DNA of 64,000 bases from Asparagopsis taxiformis (lineage: Eukaryota; Rhodophyta; Florideophyceae; Bonnemaisoniales; Bonnemaisoniaceae), in assembly GCA_030407315.1 (NCBI GenBank), contig JALQPE010001779.1:22070-86069 (forward strand), read 5' to 3'. The notes below the pieces were generated by a model. The model worked only from the letters and a program-made list of their open reading frames with translations, had not been told where the DNA came from and did not search any database. A program made the translations under genes and the position numbers. Below are positions 34,774-45,749 of this stretch, one piece after another. Within the stretch, counting starts at the first letter, position 1; every line of letters starts with the position of its first letter.

Positions 34774-36863
34774 GACGTCCGGTGAATGACCAGCGCAATT
34801 GCATTGCTGGCGAGCCCAGAAATTCTAAAATTTCAGTCAGAAAAAAAATGCAAAAATACATCGATTTGGGCGGTCGAAAGTGCCGTACGGCACACCCCCA
34901 TCTCAAAAACATGTTCACATGTGCATGTTTTTGAGAATAGCCCAAAAAATAAAGCAATTCAGGACGTCCGCCGGACATAGGCTTGATTCTAATTTGGCCA
35001 CAACGGCCCCAGAAGCTACCAAGCGCCCCGAGCGGCCCCTCCCCGCTCACTTACCCACTCACGCTGTTCAGCTTGGACGCTCACTGGAAGTACTCGTCTT
35101 CGACATCCGCCAATGCAGGACAACACCATGAATACTAAACCCACCGTGGATCTCAGTCATCAACGGTGGGCGTCCTATAAATGACTGCTATAGAACCATT
35201 GTCCCAAGCCCTCCAATTTGGACGCTCAGCCAACAGCGATTGCTGCTCTACCTCCTTGGTCGTTCTCCGATGCATGTAAATGCGTCAAAGTACGACCGAT
35301 GGGGCAGTCCAAATGTTTTGCACCAGTGCACGCCTAGGGATACCACAAGGTTCGTCGTGCACACACAAACACACAAACAACCACGCACTGCAGCACCCAA
35401 CTTTCGCATGCGTCAGTAATGTGCTGCTGCAGTGTGTATGCGCCGTGCGGTAGCAAGATTTCCATGCTTGCAGCCATTGACATCCAGACATCCAGCTGCC
35501 GACCAGGGAAGCCGTTTGCAGCCGATTCCCTCTTGTCTGCATGGCATCTCGGTGCTCTCAACACTTGCTTAGTTGCTGCGATGCGAGCAAATGTGCAGCA
35601 CTAGCCTAACTTGAAATGGACGTCCAGTGGAAGTCCGCCTCGGTTACATTGCTGGTCAGCCCTGAAATTCTAAAATGTTGGGCTGAGAAATAGCTGCAAA
35701 ACTGTATCCATGTGCAATACTCGACCAACCTGAAATGGACGTCCGGTGAATGTCCATCTCAATTGCATTGCTGGCGAGCCCAGAAATTCTAAAATTTCAG
35801 TCAGAAAAAAAATTGCAAAATTATATCGATTTGGGAGGTCGAAAGTGCCGTACGGCACACCCCCATCTCAAAAACATGTTCACATGTGCATGTTTTTGAG
35901 AATAGCCCAAATTTCAATTCAAATCAAGGTGTCTAATCTGGCCACAACGGCCCCAGAAGAAGCCATCCGACGCCCCGAGCGGGGCCATCGCTGGCTTCTG
36001 TAAGCACCAACTGTAAGCAAAGCCACATCTCACGAAGGATCGATTCCAGGCTCAGGCTCAATACGCCAGGGCGAAGTTTTGGTCCTTGTTTCGACATGCT
36101 CCCACCCCACTTTCTCACGACAAACACTGCTCATCCATCATGCTGCCCATGCTACGTGCACTTTGTATGAGTAGTGAGCCCGCCTGCTTAGTTGCTGCAA
36201 TGCATGGATGTGGGCAGCACACGACCAACCTGAAATGGACGTCCGGTGGATGTCCAGCTTGATTGCACTGCTGGCCAGCCCAGAAATTCTAAAATTTCGG
36301 GCAGAAAAAAATTGTGAAAAATCATCGATTTGGGCGGGTCGATTGTGCCGTACGGCAGACCCCCATCTCAAAAACATGTTCACATGTGCATGTTTTTGAG
36401 AATAGCCCAAATTTCAATTCAAATCAAGGTGTCTAATTTGGCCACAACGGCCCCAGGAACCGGCTGCCGCCCCGACCGGGGTCATCACTGGCTTCTGTAA
36501 GCACCAACTGTAAGCCAAAATCGCGTCTTACGAAGGGTCGATTTCAGGCTCAACACGTCAGGGACAGGTCTTGGTCCTTGTTTCATCATGGTCCCGCCCT
36601 ACTCTCTCACGATCAACCTGAAATGGACGTCCGGTGGATGTCCAGCTCGATTGCATTGCTGGCCAGCCCAGAAATTCTAAAATTTCCGCAAAACCAATTT
36701 GGTGGCTCAGCATCTCCTGTGCAGAAAACTCTCGCACTCATTTCTGATATACGTTTTGACGTGTTTTTACTTTTAAGCATCAGGAAAGGCGTTACGGAAA
36801 ATTGGGACTACGCCACTTGTGAGCCGCGTCGTCTGAGATAGCGAGTAGAGTTTGTTGTATAGT
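34774..36863. repeat. E2 right inverted arm
   Basis: Mirror of 30048-32149, with the same missing 70 bp (junction near 35,064) and the same base variants near 35,310 and 35,355 as the left E2 arm. Hairpin modules at 34902, 35867 and 36367. Confidence 0.8.
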
Positions 36864-37413
36864 ATTTATATTGTATTCCAAATGTGCGTTCGAGACCTCG
36901 TTTGTAATGTTCTCGTGGTTTTGTGGGTATCAGTTTTGTGCTGACTTCTGGCAGCCCAATGGTGGAATGTGCCTGAGCGATCAATCATCACCGCTAGGTC
37001 ACACATTTTGCTGGCAACGTGCGCTTGGAAGGACGAATGACCGCCGTGGGAGATGGATTTTCAATTAATTCATTTGAAATAATAAAATTATATTAACTGC
37101 GAACTTCATGGAATAAGTTTGTGCTTTACAGTGGATATTACAGGGATCATTTAAGGGAAGCAAATGGATTGTGATATATATGATTATACCATTCCGATGT
37201 TCTCGATCCGGATCTCATCATTCGGGAGTTCAGAGACCATGGCTTGGGCCATTATTAATCTCAATACCGGCGATGATATGGAGTATGCACAGCAGGACTT
37301 AAGCTGACGTTGAAAGCTGTCCAGTCGACGCCGCAGGTTAATCTGTGGAGTTCCACTTCTCCGCCGTCACTGGCTGAGGTTCTTTGGTCGTGTTTCCTTT
37401 GTTTGGTGTAGAG

Positions 37414-38986
37414 GATAGAACGACGGTGAGTATGCCAGTTTGGAGAGTATGCAGCGAGGGAAGCGTGTGTTTTGAGTCGTACTGTTGTCGTTGATGCGAT
37501 ATTGATTCATTAGACGCTTCGTGAGTCGTGGTTTGCATGTTGTGAACCATGGGAGGCAGGTAAGTAAGTTAGTCTCGCGGGTGTGCAATAAGGGATGCAT
37601 GGGTTTTTAGTCTGACTGTTCTGGTTCATTTTGATGTTGTATAGGTGGTGCAGGAATAGTGATGAAGTAAGGTAAGTTTCATTGAGCTGAAAGACGGGTT
37701 TCGCGATGAAATGGAATGCTGACTACATTTTTTCGTTGCACGATTTGTGAATTATTGGTTGTATTGTTTGTATGATGCAACGAGATGAAGAGGTTAAGTG
37801 CGTCCTGAGGGTATGAAGCGAGGGAAGTGTTTGTTTTAAATTTGACTGTCGTCTTTTATGCAATATTTATTTATTGGGAGCTTAGTGAGTCATGGTGCAT
37901 ATTTGCTGAAGGGTGGAAGGGAGGTAGGCGAGCATTTGAGGGGTGCAGTGAGTGGAATGTGGGTTTTGAGTCTGACTGCTGTGGTTGATGTTGATTTTGT
38001 GTAGGTGATTCTGGAATGGTGATGACGGAAGGTAAGTTACATTGAGCGCCTAGTTAAGTTGCGCGAAGATATGGAATGCTGACTACATTTTTTTGTACAA
38101 TTTTTGACTTATGGTTTCTATTGTGTGCAGGATACAACGAGGGTAAGTAAGTTCTGAGGGTATGCAGCGAGGGAAGCATGGGTTTTCAGTCCGACTGTTG
38201 TTGTTGATTTCGATTTTTTGTAGGTGATGCAGGAATGGTGATGACGGAAGGTAAGTTGCATTTAGCGTGCAGTCCGGTGGTGCGAAGATGCGGAATGTTG
38301 ACTTCATTTGTTGGTTGTGAGATTTTCGACTTTTGGTCTGTATTGTGTGTAGAATGAAACGAGAGTAAGTGAGTTCTGAGGGTATGCATCGAGAGAAGTG
38401 TTTGTTTCGAATCTGACTATTGCAGTTAATGCGATATTTATTCATTGGAAGCTTATCCAGTCATGGTGCGTATTGTGTCGAGCGAAGGAAAGTGCGGAAG
38501 TTTTGAGAGTATGCTGAGAGGGACATGTGGGTTTTGAGTCCGACTGTTGTTGTTGATTTCGATTTTATGCAGGTGATGCTGGAATGGTGATGACAGAAGG
38601 TAAGTTTCATTGAGCGCCAAGACTTGTTTTGCGAAGATATGGACTGCTGACTTTGATTATTCATTGCAAGGTTTTTGCATCATGGTTTGTATTGTGTGTA
38701 GGATGGATGAGAGGTAAGTAAGGGATTTTCTAAGATATCTGGCGTGGTAAGCGTTGCTTTTGAATCTGACTGTTGGGGTTGATGTTGTGTATGTGATGCA
38801 GGAGTGGTGAAGCAGGAACGGCAGGACTCAGGGAGAGTGAAGAAGGGATCTAGGAAGATGGGGAATGAAGCTGTGAGGTGTTTCTGGTATGTGTATATTT
38901 TCGGGCATACGATAGAAGTAAGAGTGGGTTTCAAGTCGTGTAAGATTTTGCTGACCATGTTCGTGTTTCATGTCTTGATGATTTAA
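37414..38986 (+). pseudogene. mini-exon array, E2 copy
   Basis: Same exons and introns as 25986-27557, shifted by ~11,429 bp. The terminal exon (38802-38986) has a few replacements (for example R to G, R to H, W to S). The three in-frame stops of the E1 array are also present here, so they predate the split of E1 and E2. Confidence 0.55.
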
Positions 38987-39171
38987 TGGGCTGGGGTGGT
39001 GTCGAGGAAAGCGGGGATGGAATTGGGAAGGAGCAGATTTTTTGTAATCTAGGTCGTGAGGGTTCTTGAAGTATGTGCGGATGGTGGTGCATGGCGTTCG
39101 GATGGTAGGGAGAACGCGATAGTGAGGGAGATGGGTGATCGACGGTATGCTGACAGGTATTTTGTATTCTG

Positions 39172-39291
39172 GCTGGATACGTATTCCATATTCTAGCTGG
39201 ATACATATTCCGTATCCTGGCTGGATACGTATTTCCTATTCTAACCGGGTATTTATTTCCTATTCTGATCAGATATGTATTTCCTATTCTA
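39172..39291. repeat. 24-bp tandem repeat, five copies (E2)
   Basis: Counterpart of 27743-27862. Confidence 0.8.
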
Positions 39292-39414
39292 GAGAGACTT
39301 ATTGTATACCAGCAGTTTCGTAAATGAGAGAATAAAATACGGTCCGATATGGGCCCTCAATTTACCATCCGCTGTAATTTCTTCCCTCCCGGTTTTTGCT
39401 GATATATTGTATAC

Positions 39415-39586
39415 TGAATGTCGGGTCCTAGGATCCCGCCAAACGTACTAGAGAAACTGGATGTCGGGTCCTAGTACTCCGCCGAACGTACTAGAGAAAC
39501 TGGATGTCGGGTCCTAGTATTCCGCCGAACGTACTAGAGAAAGTGGATGTCGGGTCCTAGTATTCCGCCGAACGTACTAGAGAAAG
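39415..39586. repeat. 43-bp subterminal tandem repeat, four copies (E2)
   Basis: Same unit as in E1, two copies fewer, followed by the same end sequence. Confidence 0.9.
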
Positions 39587-39670
39587 TGGACGTCCGCATC
39601 CAAAAAATTTTAATTTTTTTTCGGACGCGGACGTTCATTTGTTCTAGTAAATCTCGGGGCCGACTAGGAC

Positions 39671-39716
39671 CCGTACTAGAGAGACTGGACGTCCGCGTCC
39701 ACTTCCGAAAACACAG
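39671..39716. repeat. E2 right terminal inverted repeat
   Basis: Complement of the E2 left end starting at 28587. Ends AACACAG before ACGT (39717-39720). Confidence 0.8.
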
Positions 39717-39720
39717 ACGT

Positions 39721-40669
39721 ACATGATACCTGCGCGCAGGAGCGCGCCAGTTTAAGAAGGGCAGAGTGTGGGACTCGTCCCGTATTGCGCTGCGAGCGGT
39801 CGCGGGAGGGACAATTCCAGGCGTCTGGAATGGGCGCCAGGAAGGGTCGCTTAAGCGGTACGCTCGAGAGCGTGAGTGGGGGCTCGATAGGGAATCAGCC
39901 GCGAAGAGCCGCGTTGGGAATCAATGGCCGCGGTGACGTGGCAAGGCAATTGTCGCCCAAGGGCGAATGGGCGCGTGCCGCCTTGCATTGGCACCGGGCC
40001 ACATTGCTTGCGCGGACCCTTCGGCGAGCGTGCCACGTGTAGCGATATAGGCGCGATTAGTCACACACGTGTGCGAGCGGGAGGATTCTCCCGTTACAGT
40101 TGTGCACGTGTACGTTACGGCTAGCCGTTTCTATTAGTTTACACGTAGCAACGTAGCAGCTTACTCTGTAAGGCCCCTGGGCCACATAAACACCCCACAA
40201 GGTCCATTAGACGCCGGACCGGGACCATTGGTCCTGGTCCGGTCCCGGCAGTCTCGTTGACCATTTAAAGTCAACGGATTGACCACTAAGCTACAATAAA
40301 GGCAGATCGTCTCGGTTCCAAATCTTTCGACCGTGGTCGTTTAACTTACAACTAAACGGCGGCGGCAGTTCCCTTACCGGATACCCGCTGCTCCGTTTCA
40401 ATCTCCAATTGGGGATCGCTCGCACATTTCCCCAATTGCCCGCCGCGAGCCTCCTCCGGCGGGAGTGCACGTGGATTGTCCTAGGGCGTTTCGTCTCCAC
40501 GGTAGTGGAGAACCTTCCCGCTTCTTTTAACGCCGTCAGGCGACCGGGAGTGGCCTTCCGCCCACCGGGACAAGGCTACCGACTGGGAGTGCTGTCGGTT
40601 GGCACCCCCAGCCGGTCAACCGAAGCCAACGCCCGCAGGCTTTTCAAACGGTCCCGACCGCTGCCGTCA
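39721..40669 (+). repeat. candidate LTR/leader of an older retroelement
   Basis: GC-rich, no ORF of note. Supports for an LTR: it ends in CCGTCA one base before a tRNA-iMet-like primer site, and has AATAAA near 40,296 after a strong dyad GGACCGGGACC-att-GGTCCTGGTCC near 40,215-40,240. The left edge is not defined and no second LTR is in the window, so this is tentative. Confidence 0.35.
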
Positions 40670-40670
40670 G

Positions 40671-40681
40671 TGGTATCACAG
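40671..40681 (+). promoter_or_regulatory. candidate primer-binding site (tRNA-iMet-like)
   Basis: TGGTATCACAG; the first eight bases match the complement of the initiator-tRNA 3' end used by many LTR retroelements (TGGTATCAGAG). One G separates it from a CA that could end the LTR. Confidence 0.4.
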
Positions 40682-41237
40682 TTGCGGAATACGTCGTGTG
40701 AAAACCCACGCGTGGAGGCGACCACAATCCCCGCGGGGATCCATCGCGCTAAGTGCCTAGTTAACCCTTGAGTGGGTTGAGGACGGCCACGGCCGATAGA
40801 TCCCTCCGGCAGGTTTGATCCAGCCCTCCCGGACCCCGCTCTACCACCCGCTACCGGGTTGGGAGACAGGTGTCCGGGCTCCGAGGGATCGATCCACCCG
40901 ACACAACCCTCGGGCTACTAGGATCGCACGAGGCGTCAGCCTCGTGGAATCGGCGCTCTCACTCGTGAGTTCGAAGCCTTATCCCTATCCTCTAATCCTC
41001 CTCGGAGGTACAATCTATCTAGAAGGGCTAAGGTCCTACAGATAGCGATCGTCGCTCACCCCTCCTCTCACCATCGTCATCCAGGCCGTTGCCTTTCCGT
41101 TCTTCCTCACCTCTTTCCCCCGCTGGGTACTCCTGGCTACTTCCGTTCCTTACGTTCTCTTGTTTCGTCTTGCCCGCGTGGCTCTCGTTTTCGTGCTCGT
41201 CGCACTGTTCGTCTTCGTCGCGTACGAACTAACCACG
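40682..41237 (+). other. leader before the gag-like ORF
   Basis: No gene. From 41,045 onward (gatcgtcgctcacc) it matches 43,332 and following, the leader of the inner copy of the same ORF. Confidence 0.4.
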
Positions 41238-42267
41238 ATGGTTACTACGCGTAGCACCGATACCAACACTCCGCGGCCCGCCGGCTCTGCTGGAGGTGGA
41301 GCGAGGAACCCTTCGCAGGGCGCTCCCTCCCTCGTCGGGGCCGGTGTGCCGCCAGCGACGGAAGCGTCCGTCGCGCCCGCCCCATCCGTTAGGGCGGGTC
41401 AGGCCGTTGCTTCGCAGGCCGTCGCCTCGTCGTCTCGCCCGATGGCTCCGTCTCGCCTGGTGGCTTCCGTGACGCCTGCCGAGGCTGCTAGGGCCGATGC
41501 CCCACGTGACGATGACGCAACGGCGTCCGACTCGGGGAATTCGTCACCCTACATTCCGGATGTCGCGGCCCCGTCGGTGGGTGTAGCCGCGATGGCAGCG
41601 GCCGCTCGTTCGCGTCGTGCTGGGGCGGCGGCCCGCACGGGCGTGCCTCGTCGTGACGGCTCGCCTCGTTCCCCTCGCCAGGATCCCTCGCCGGAGAGTG
41701 GTGACCCCGCTGGGACAGTCGGCACCGCCTCACGTGGCGGTGTGGCGCTCAACTTAGGCGTCCTGACCCACGCGTGGGCTGCGTTGCCTCGCGTGGCTAT
41801 CACGGATGACGATCTCGCCACGTTGGCCAGAGATCGTCTAGACGCCCGCGCGGTTGTCGACTATATGCGTTCCGCCGAGGATACGTGGGGGCGTGAAGCC
41901 GGGCGTCGTTTCGCCGTCGGGCCGCCGGGGTCGGAACGTTACCAGATCCCGGCGTCGATACGTTGCGACCGCTCGTGGTTGCGTGACGTCAACGACGCGA
42001 TCTACGTGGATCGTATGGACGCGTTCCTGTGGAAGGGGACGCCCGAGGAACCGCCGTTCATCTCGGTAGCGTCCGTGTTCGTGTGTCCGCGGACACTTTC
42101 CGAGAGGCAACGTGCCGAATGGAAGACTGCTCTTTCGTTGAGCGTCATCTCCAAGAGCGTGGTGTCGTACGACGACCATTTCGCGCTCCGTCACGTGAAC
42201 GCGGACGACTACCGCGTGTCGCACGCGTCGGCTCCGTGGGTCGTCCCGAGCGAGCTCTACTTCCCGC
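41238..42267 (+). pseudogene. gag-like ORF, outer copy, first half
   Basis: Starts at ATG 41238 (MVTTRSTD); the hydrophobic stretch encoded just upstream has no ATG and is taken as leader. Residues 1-165 are Ala/Pro/Arg-rich and disordered; a folded segment follows (ERYQIPASIRCDRSWL, WKGTPEEPPF). At 42267 the chromovirus cuts it inside SELYFP; coding resumes at 55748. The protein resembles a retroelement gag in layout but has no CCHC knuckle, so the label is tentative. It lies downstream of the candidate LTR and primer site, which fits. Confidence 0.55.
42263..42267. repeat. target-site duplication CCCGC, left
   Basis: Same as 55743-55747. Five bases, usual for Ty3/gypsy integrases. Confidence 0.9.
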
Positions 42268-42926
42268 TGTGGAACCACGTTAGTTCTAGAAGTAGCTGGT
42301 ACGAGCCACGGACACGCTGTCCTTAACGAAACGAAACGAGCAGTCCACCCGCTGGTGTTTTGACTGTATTGTTAGGTAGGAAGGTAGAGTGGTTAGCGAG
42401 TAGACACGAGCGTCACGACGCAACAATCCACGCGAGGATTACGTTAGCACACGAGGTGGTACGTCACCGGAGGCGCTCTCGACCAAGCCCGGAGGCACTA
42501 CACGCAATCAGCCTTACGTGCGGCGATGGGTAGGGAGTACGCAGCTCGACGGAGACGAAGCCTCGTTAGGCAAAACGTAAACGTAAACGTAGAAGTCAGT
42601 CGTAGACTAGAGCCGTTGCTCGATCGTTGTCTTGTCCCCTTTCCCTCCCGGCACGATGCCAATACCTATATGGCCACGATGGCATCGCTTTACAGTGTAA
42701 ACACTGTTCGTAACGTCCCCGAATGGGAAAGGACCTTGTGGGTCACACGTAGGGACCCGTTGGTCCGTTGGCCGTTGCCAGTACGTTCGTTGCACACGTG
42801 TGCCGGTTGCGCGCGCGCATGCGCCAGCAATGTTCGTTCATTGCTGTCGCCGGTCGTATCCGCCGAAATTCGAATTCCGCGGGAAACGTAAATATTTGCA
42901 ATTTCGGAATTGCCACGTATACTACA
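42268..42926 (-). repeat. 3' LTR of the chromovirus
   Basis: In element sense it starts TGTAGTATACG and ends TTCCACA. A 121-codon plus frame inside is present in each LTR copy and is not considered a gene. Confidence 0.93.
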
Positions 42927-42943
42927 CAGCCCCACCCCCACAC
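42927..42943 (-). promoter_or_regulatory. polypurine tract
   Basis: Minus strand GTGTGGGGGTGGGGCTG directly before the 3' LTR; the expected site for plus-strand DNA priming. The same tract precedes the LTR at 60943. Confidence 0.8.
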
Positions 42944-43521
42944 GTGGACGTCCCGGCCACGCGAGGCCCGTCAGGACGCGCCTGAGACACGGGGCCGTGG
43001 CGCCTTTTCGGGTACAACTGCGGACGTGGCAGTTGTCCCGAAAAATCTCGTTGAAACGTACATGGCCCGGTTGGCTGATCGAATCGCCACGGCGCCGGAG
43101 CGCGCGCGTGCGCTCCGGCTCTTTCGTAATCATCGCGGCCCGCCCGTCGGCGTCGTACGTCAATGCCTCGCTTAGGCGTTTTCCTGCAACGGATGCAGTG
43201 TCCAATTCCACCACGCGGGTGTGCTTCAATTCAGCGCGATACGAGCGCAGGCCGCGGCCTTTTCGTGAATCTGCCAGCGGGCATGTCGACAACGGTCGTC
43301 CGAAGGATATTTAAGCGGCGGCTTAACGTAATAGCGATCGTCGCTCACCCTTCCTCTCACCATCGTCATCCAGGCCGTTGCCTTTCGTTCTCCCTTACCT
43401 CTTTCCCCCGCTGGGTACTACTTCCTCCGTTCCTTTCGTTCTCTTGTTTCATCTAGCCCGCGTGGCTCTCGTTGTCGTGCTCGTTGCACTCGTCGTAATT
43501 ATCGTGTACAGCGTAACCACG
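42944..43521. other. part of the chromovirus 3' region
   Basis: No gene. From ~43,332 it matches the leader of the outer gag-like ORF (41,045 on), so the captured segment begins at or near there. The stretch 42,927-43,045 also recurs inverted at 60,827-60,942. Confidence 0.6.
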
Positions 43522-45749
43522 ATGGTTACGACTCGTAGTACCGATGCTAACACCCCGCGGCCCGCCGGCTCTGCTGGAGGTGGAGCGAGGAACCCTTCGC
43601 AGGGCGCCCCCTCCCTCGTCGGGGCCGGTGCGCCGCCAGCGACGGAAGCGTCCGTCGCGCCCGCCCCATCCGTGAGGGCGGGAGAAGCCGTTGCTCCCCA
43701 GGCCGTCACCTCTTCGTCTCGCCCCATGGCTCCGTCTCGCCTGGAGGCTTCCGTGACGCCTGCCGAGGCTGCTAGGGCCGTCGCCCCACGTGATGATGAC
43801 GCAACGGCGTCCGACTCGGGGAATTCGTCACCTGTCGTTCCGGATGCCGCGGCCCCGTCGACGGGTGTAGCCGCGATGGCAGCGGCCGCTCGTTCGCGTC
43901 GTGCTGTGGCGGCGGCCCGCACGGGCGTGCCTCGTCGTGATGGCTCGCCGCGTTCTCCTCGCCAGGACCCCTCGCCGGAGGGTGGTGACCCCGTTGGGAC
44001 GGTCGTCACCGCCTCACGTGGCGGTGCGGCGCTAAACGTAGGCGTCCTGGCCCACGCGTGGGCTGCGTTGCCTCGCGTGGGTATCACGGATGACGATCTC
44101 GCCACGTTGGCTAGAGATCGTCTGGACGCCCGCGCGGTCGTCGACTATATGCGTTCCGCCGAAGATACGTGGGGGCGAGCAGCCGGGCGTCGTTTCGCCA
44201 ACGGGCCGCCGGGATCGGAACGTTACCAGATCCCGGCGTCGATACGTTGCGACCGCTCGTGGTTGCGTGACGTCAACGACGCGATCTACGTCGACCGTAT
44301 GGACGCATACTTATGGAAGGGGACGCCCGAGGAACCGCCGTTCATCTCGGTGTCGTCCGTATTCGTATGTCCGCGGACACTTTCCGAAAGGCAACGTGCC
44401 GAATGGAAGACTGCTCTTTCGTTGAGCGTCATCTCCAAAAGCGTCGTGTCGTACGATGACCACTTCGCTCTCCGCCACGTGAACGCGGACGACTATCGTG
44501 TGTCGCACGCGTCAGCTCCGTGGGTCGTCCCGAGCGAGCTCTACTTCCCGCCGTTGCCGGAAGTAGTCGAGGAGTTTCCGTACCCCCGTGGGTCGTCCAC
44601 GTTATTACCACGCGTGGTACATTATTTCACCGATGCCGTGAAGGACGCGCCTGCCCCCGTGAAGGAACGTTTCCTTATGGCCGTGGACATCGAACACGCA
44701 GCGATGCTCGCGTGCTCGCTATTCGTGGAACGTCGTGTGTTCGGGCGCGCGTGCCTACTGCCGGAGTCCACGTTGGACTTCCTGGCCGATTACGAGATGC
44801 TTCGTGCAATCCCGGTGACGGTTCCGACACGTTTGTCTCCGTCACCAGCGCGTTGGCTGAGGTTCGCGGCGCCCTTGCGTTGGGGCCGGAGTATCGGGTT
44901 ATACGTCCCGATTACGCAAGCGGCGATAACCAGGAGTTCGTCTCCGTTCGTAGCGATGGGGCTTACGTGCCGCGGGTCGCTTCCCGTTCCGAACGCCGTC
45001 GTGGCAATCGTGCCGGTTATTTCGGCGGCCTCGGGGGCAACGAGCGCCCCCGAGGGACACGTTCTGGCCGTCGTGGCCGTCAAAACGAAGCGCCGCGTGC
45101 GCCGGAACCTCGAGAGGTCGTGCCACGCGAGGCTACGGAACAGGGCAACGTTGCCCAGGTCGGTCGTCCGAATGTGGCCACGCCGGCCGAACGCGCGCCA
45201 CGCTTCGTGAGCCTGGACGACCGCGTCTCCGATGAGGATGCCCGTCGGCTTCTCGGTACGTCGATGTCCGCTCCGCCTCGTGCGGACGGCTGGGTTATCC
45301 GTTCCCTCATCTCGTCCGTGGCTCGCGCAGCCGAAGAGTTCAGGGCCCAGACGTTGGACCTGACTGCCCGCTTGGCAACGGAACGCGCGATTTCGGAGCG
45401 TCTCGCCGCGGCGACTCGTAGTTACGCGCCGCCCGTTGGCGTTCGTAATGAACCGTACGGTTACGCGAGTGGCGGCGGCTTCGGCGACCCCGTCGGGTAT
45501 GGTCACGCAGCGGCGTACCTGCCACGCGACCCCGCTCCGGCGCGCCCTTCGGATACGCGCAGTCACGGGACTGCGGATCCTTACGCTAGGGATCCCGCGT
45601 CTCGTCGCGAGCGAGCCCCCGTGGTCACGCAGACCGTCGATCCGTACGCGCCGGGCTTCGTTCAGCCCACTCGCAGCCGCAGCCACGATAGCCGCGGCGA
45701 AGGCCCTGGTCCGTATGACCCTGCGGGCAAGCGTTCTCGTCGCTACTAG
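43522..45749 (+). pseudogene. gag-like ORF, inner copy, antisense to gag-pol
   Basis: Second copy of the 41238 ORF, ATG at 43522. It is open to ~44,816, where one G is missing compared with the outer copy (CCGGTGACGG against CCGGTGGACGG); the sequence then continues in another frame (SDTFVSVTSALAEV) to TAG at 45749. The C-terminal part has a helical segment (LIS..ARAAEEFRAQTLDL), then a Gly/Tyr/Arg/Asp-rich tail ending GKRSRRY. Joined product ~740 residues. It is read opposite to gag and pol of the element that carries it. Function as gag is inferred from composition and context. Confidence 0.6.

Larger units (their letters stand above)
28587..39716. mobile_element. E2, 11.1-kb copy of the E1 element
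   Basis: Same ends, order and orientation as E1. Main differences: a 70-bp segment absent from both inner arms, four instead of six 43-bp repeats, fewer CAC units, one copy of the 61-bp block, and a few insertions such as TTCTTGATC in the left arm near 31,930. Perfect ACGT duplication. Near-identity over 11 kb implies recent transposition or duplication; the different flanks and the intact target duplication favour transposition. Confidence 0.85.

Noticed and set aside
40671..42267. Assigning the outer element to Ty1/copia from its primer site
   Set aside because: The tRNA-iMet-like site is used by several LTR groups and no pol is present to decide.
42526..42891. 121-codon ORF inside each LTR
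   Set aside because: Exists only because the two LTRs are the same sequence; no domain, and GC-rich DNA has few stops.
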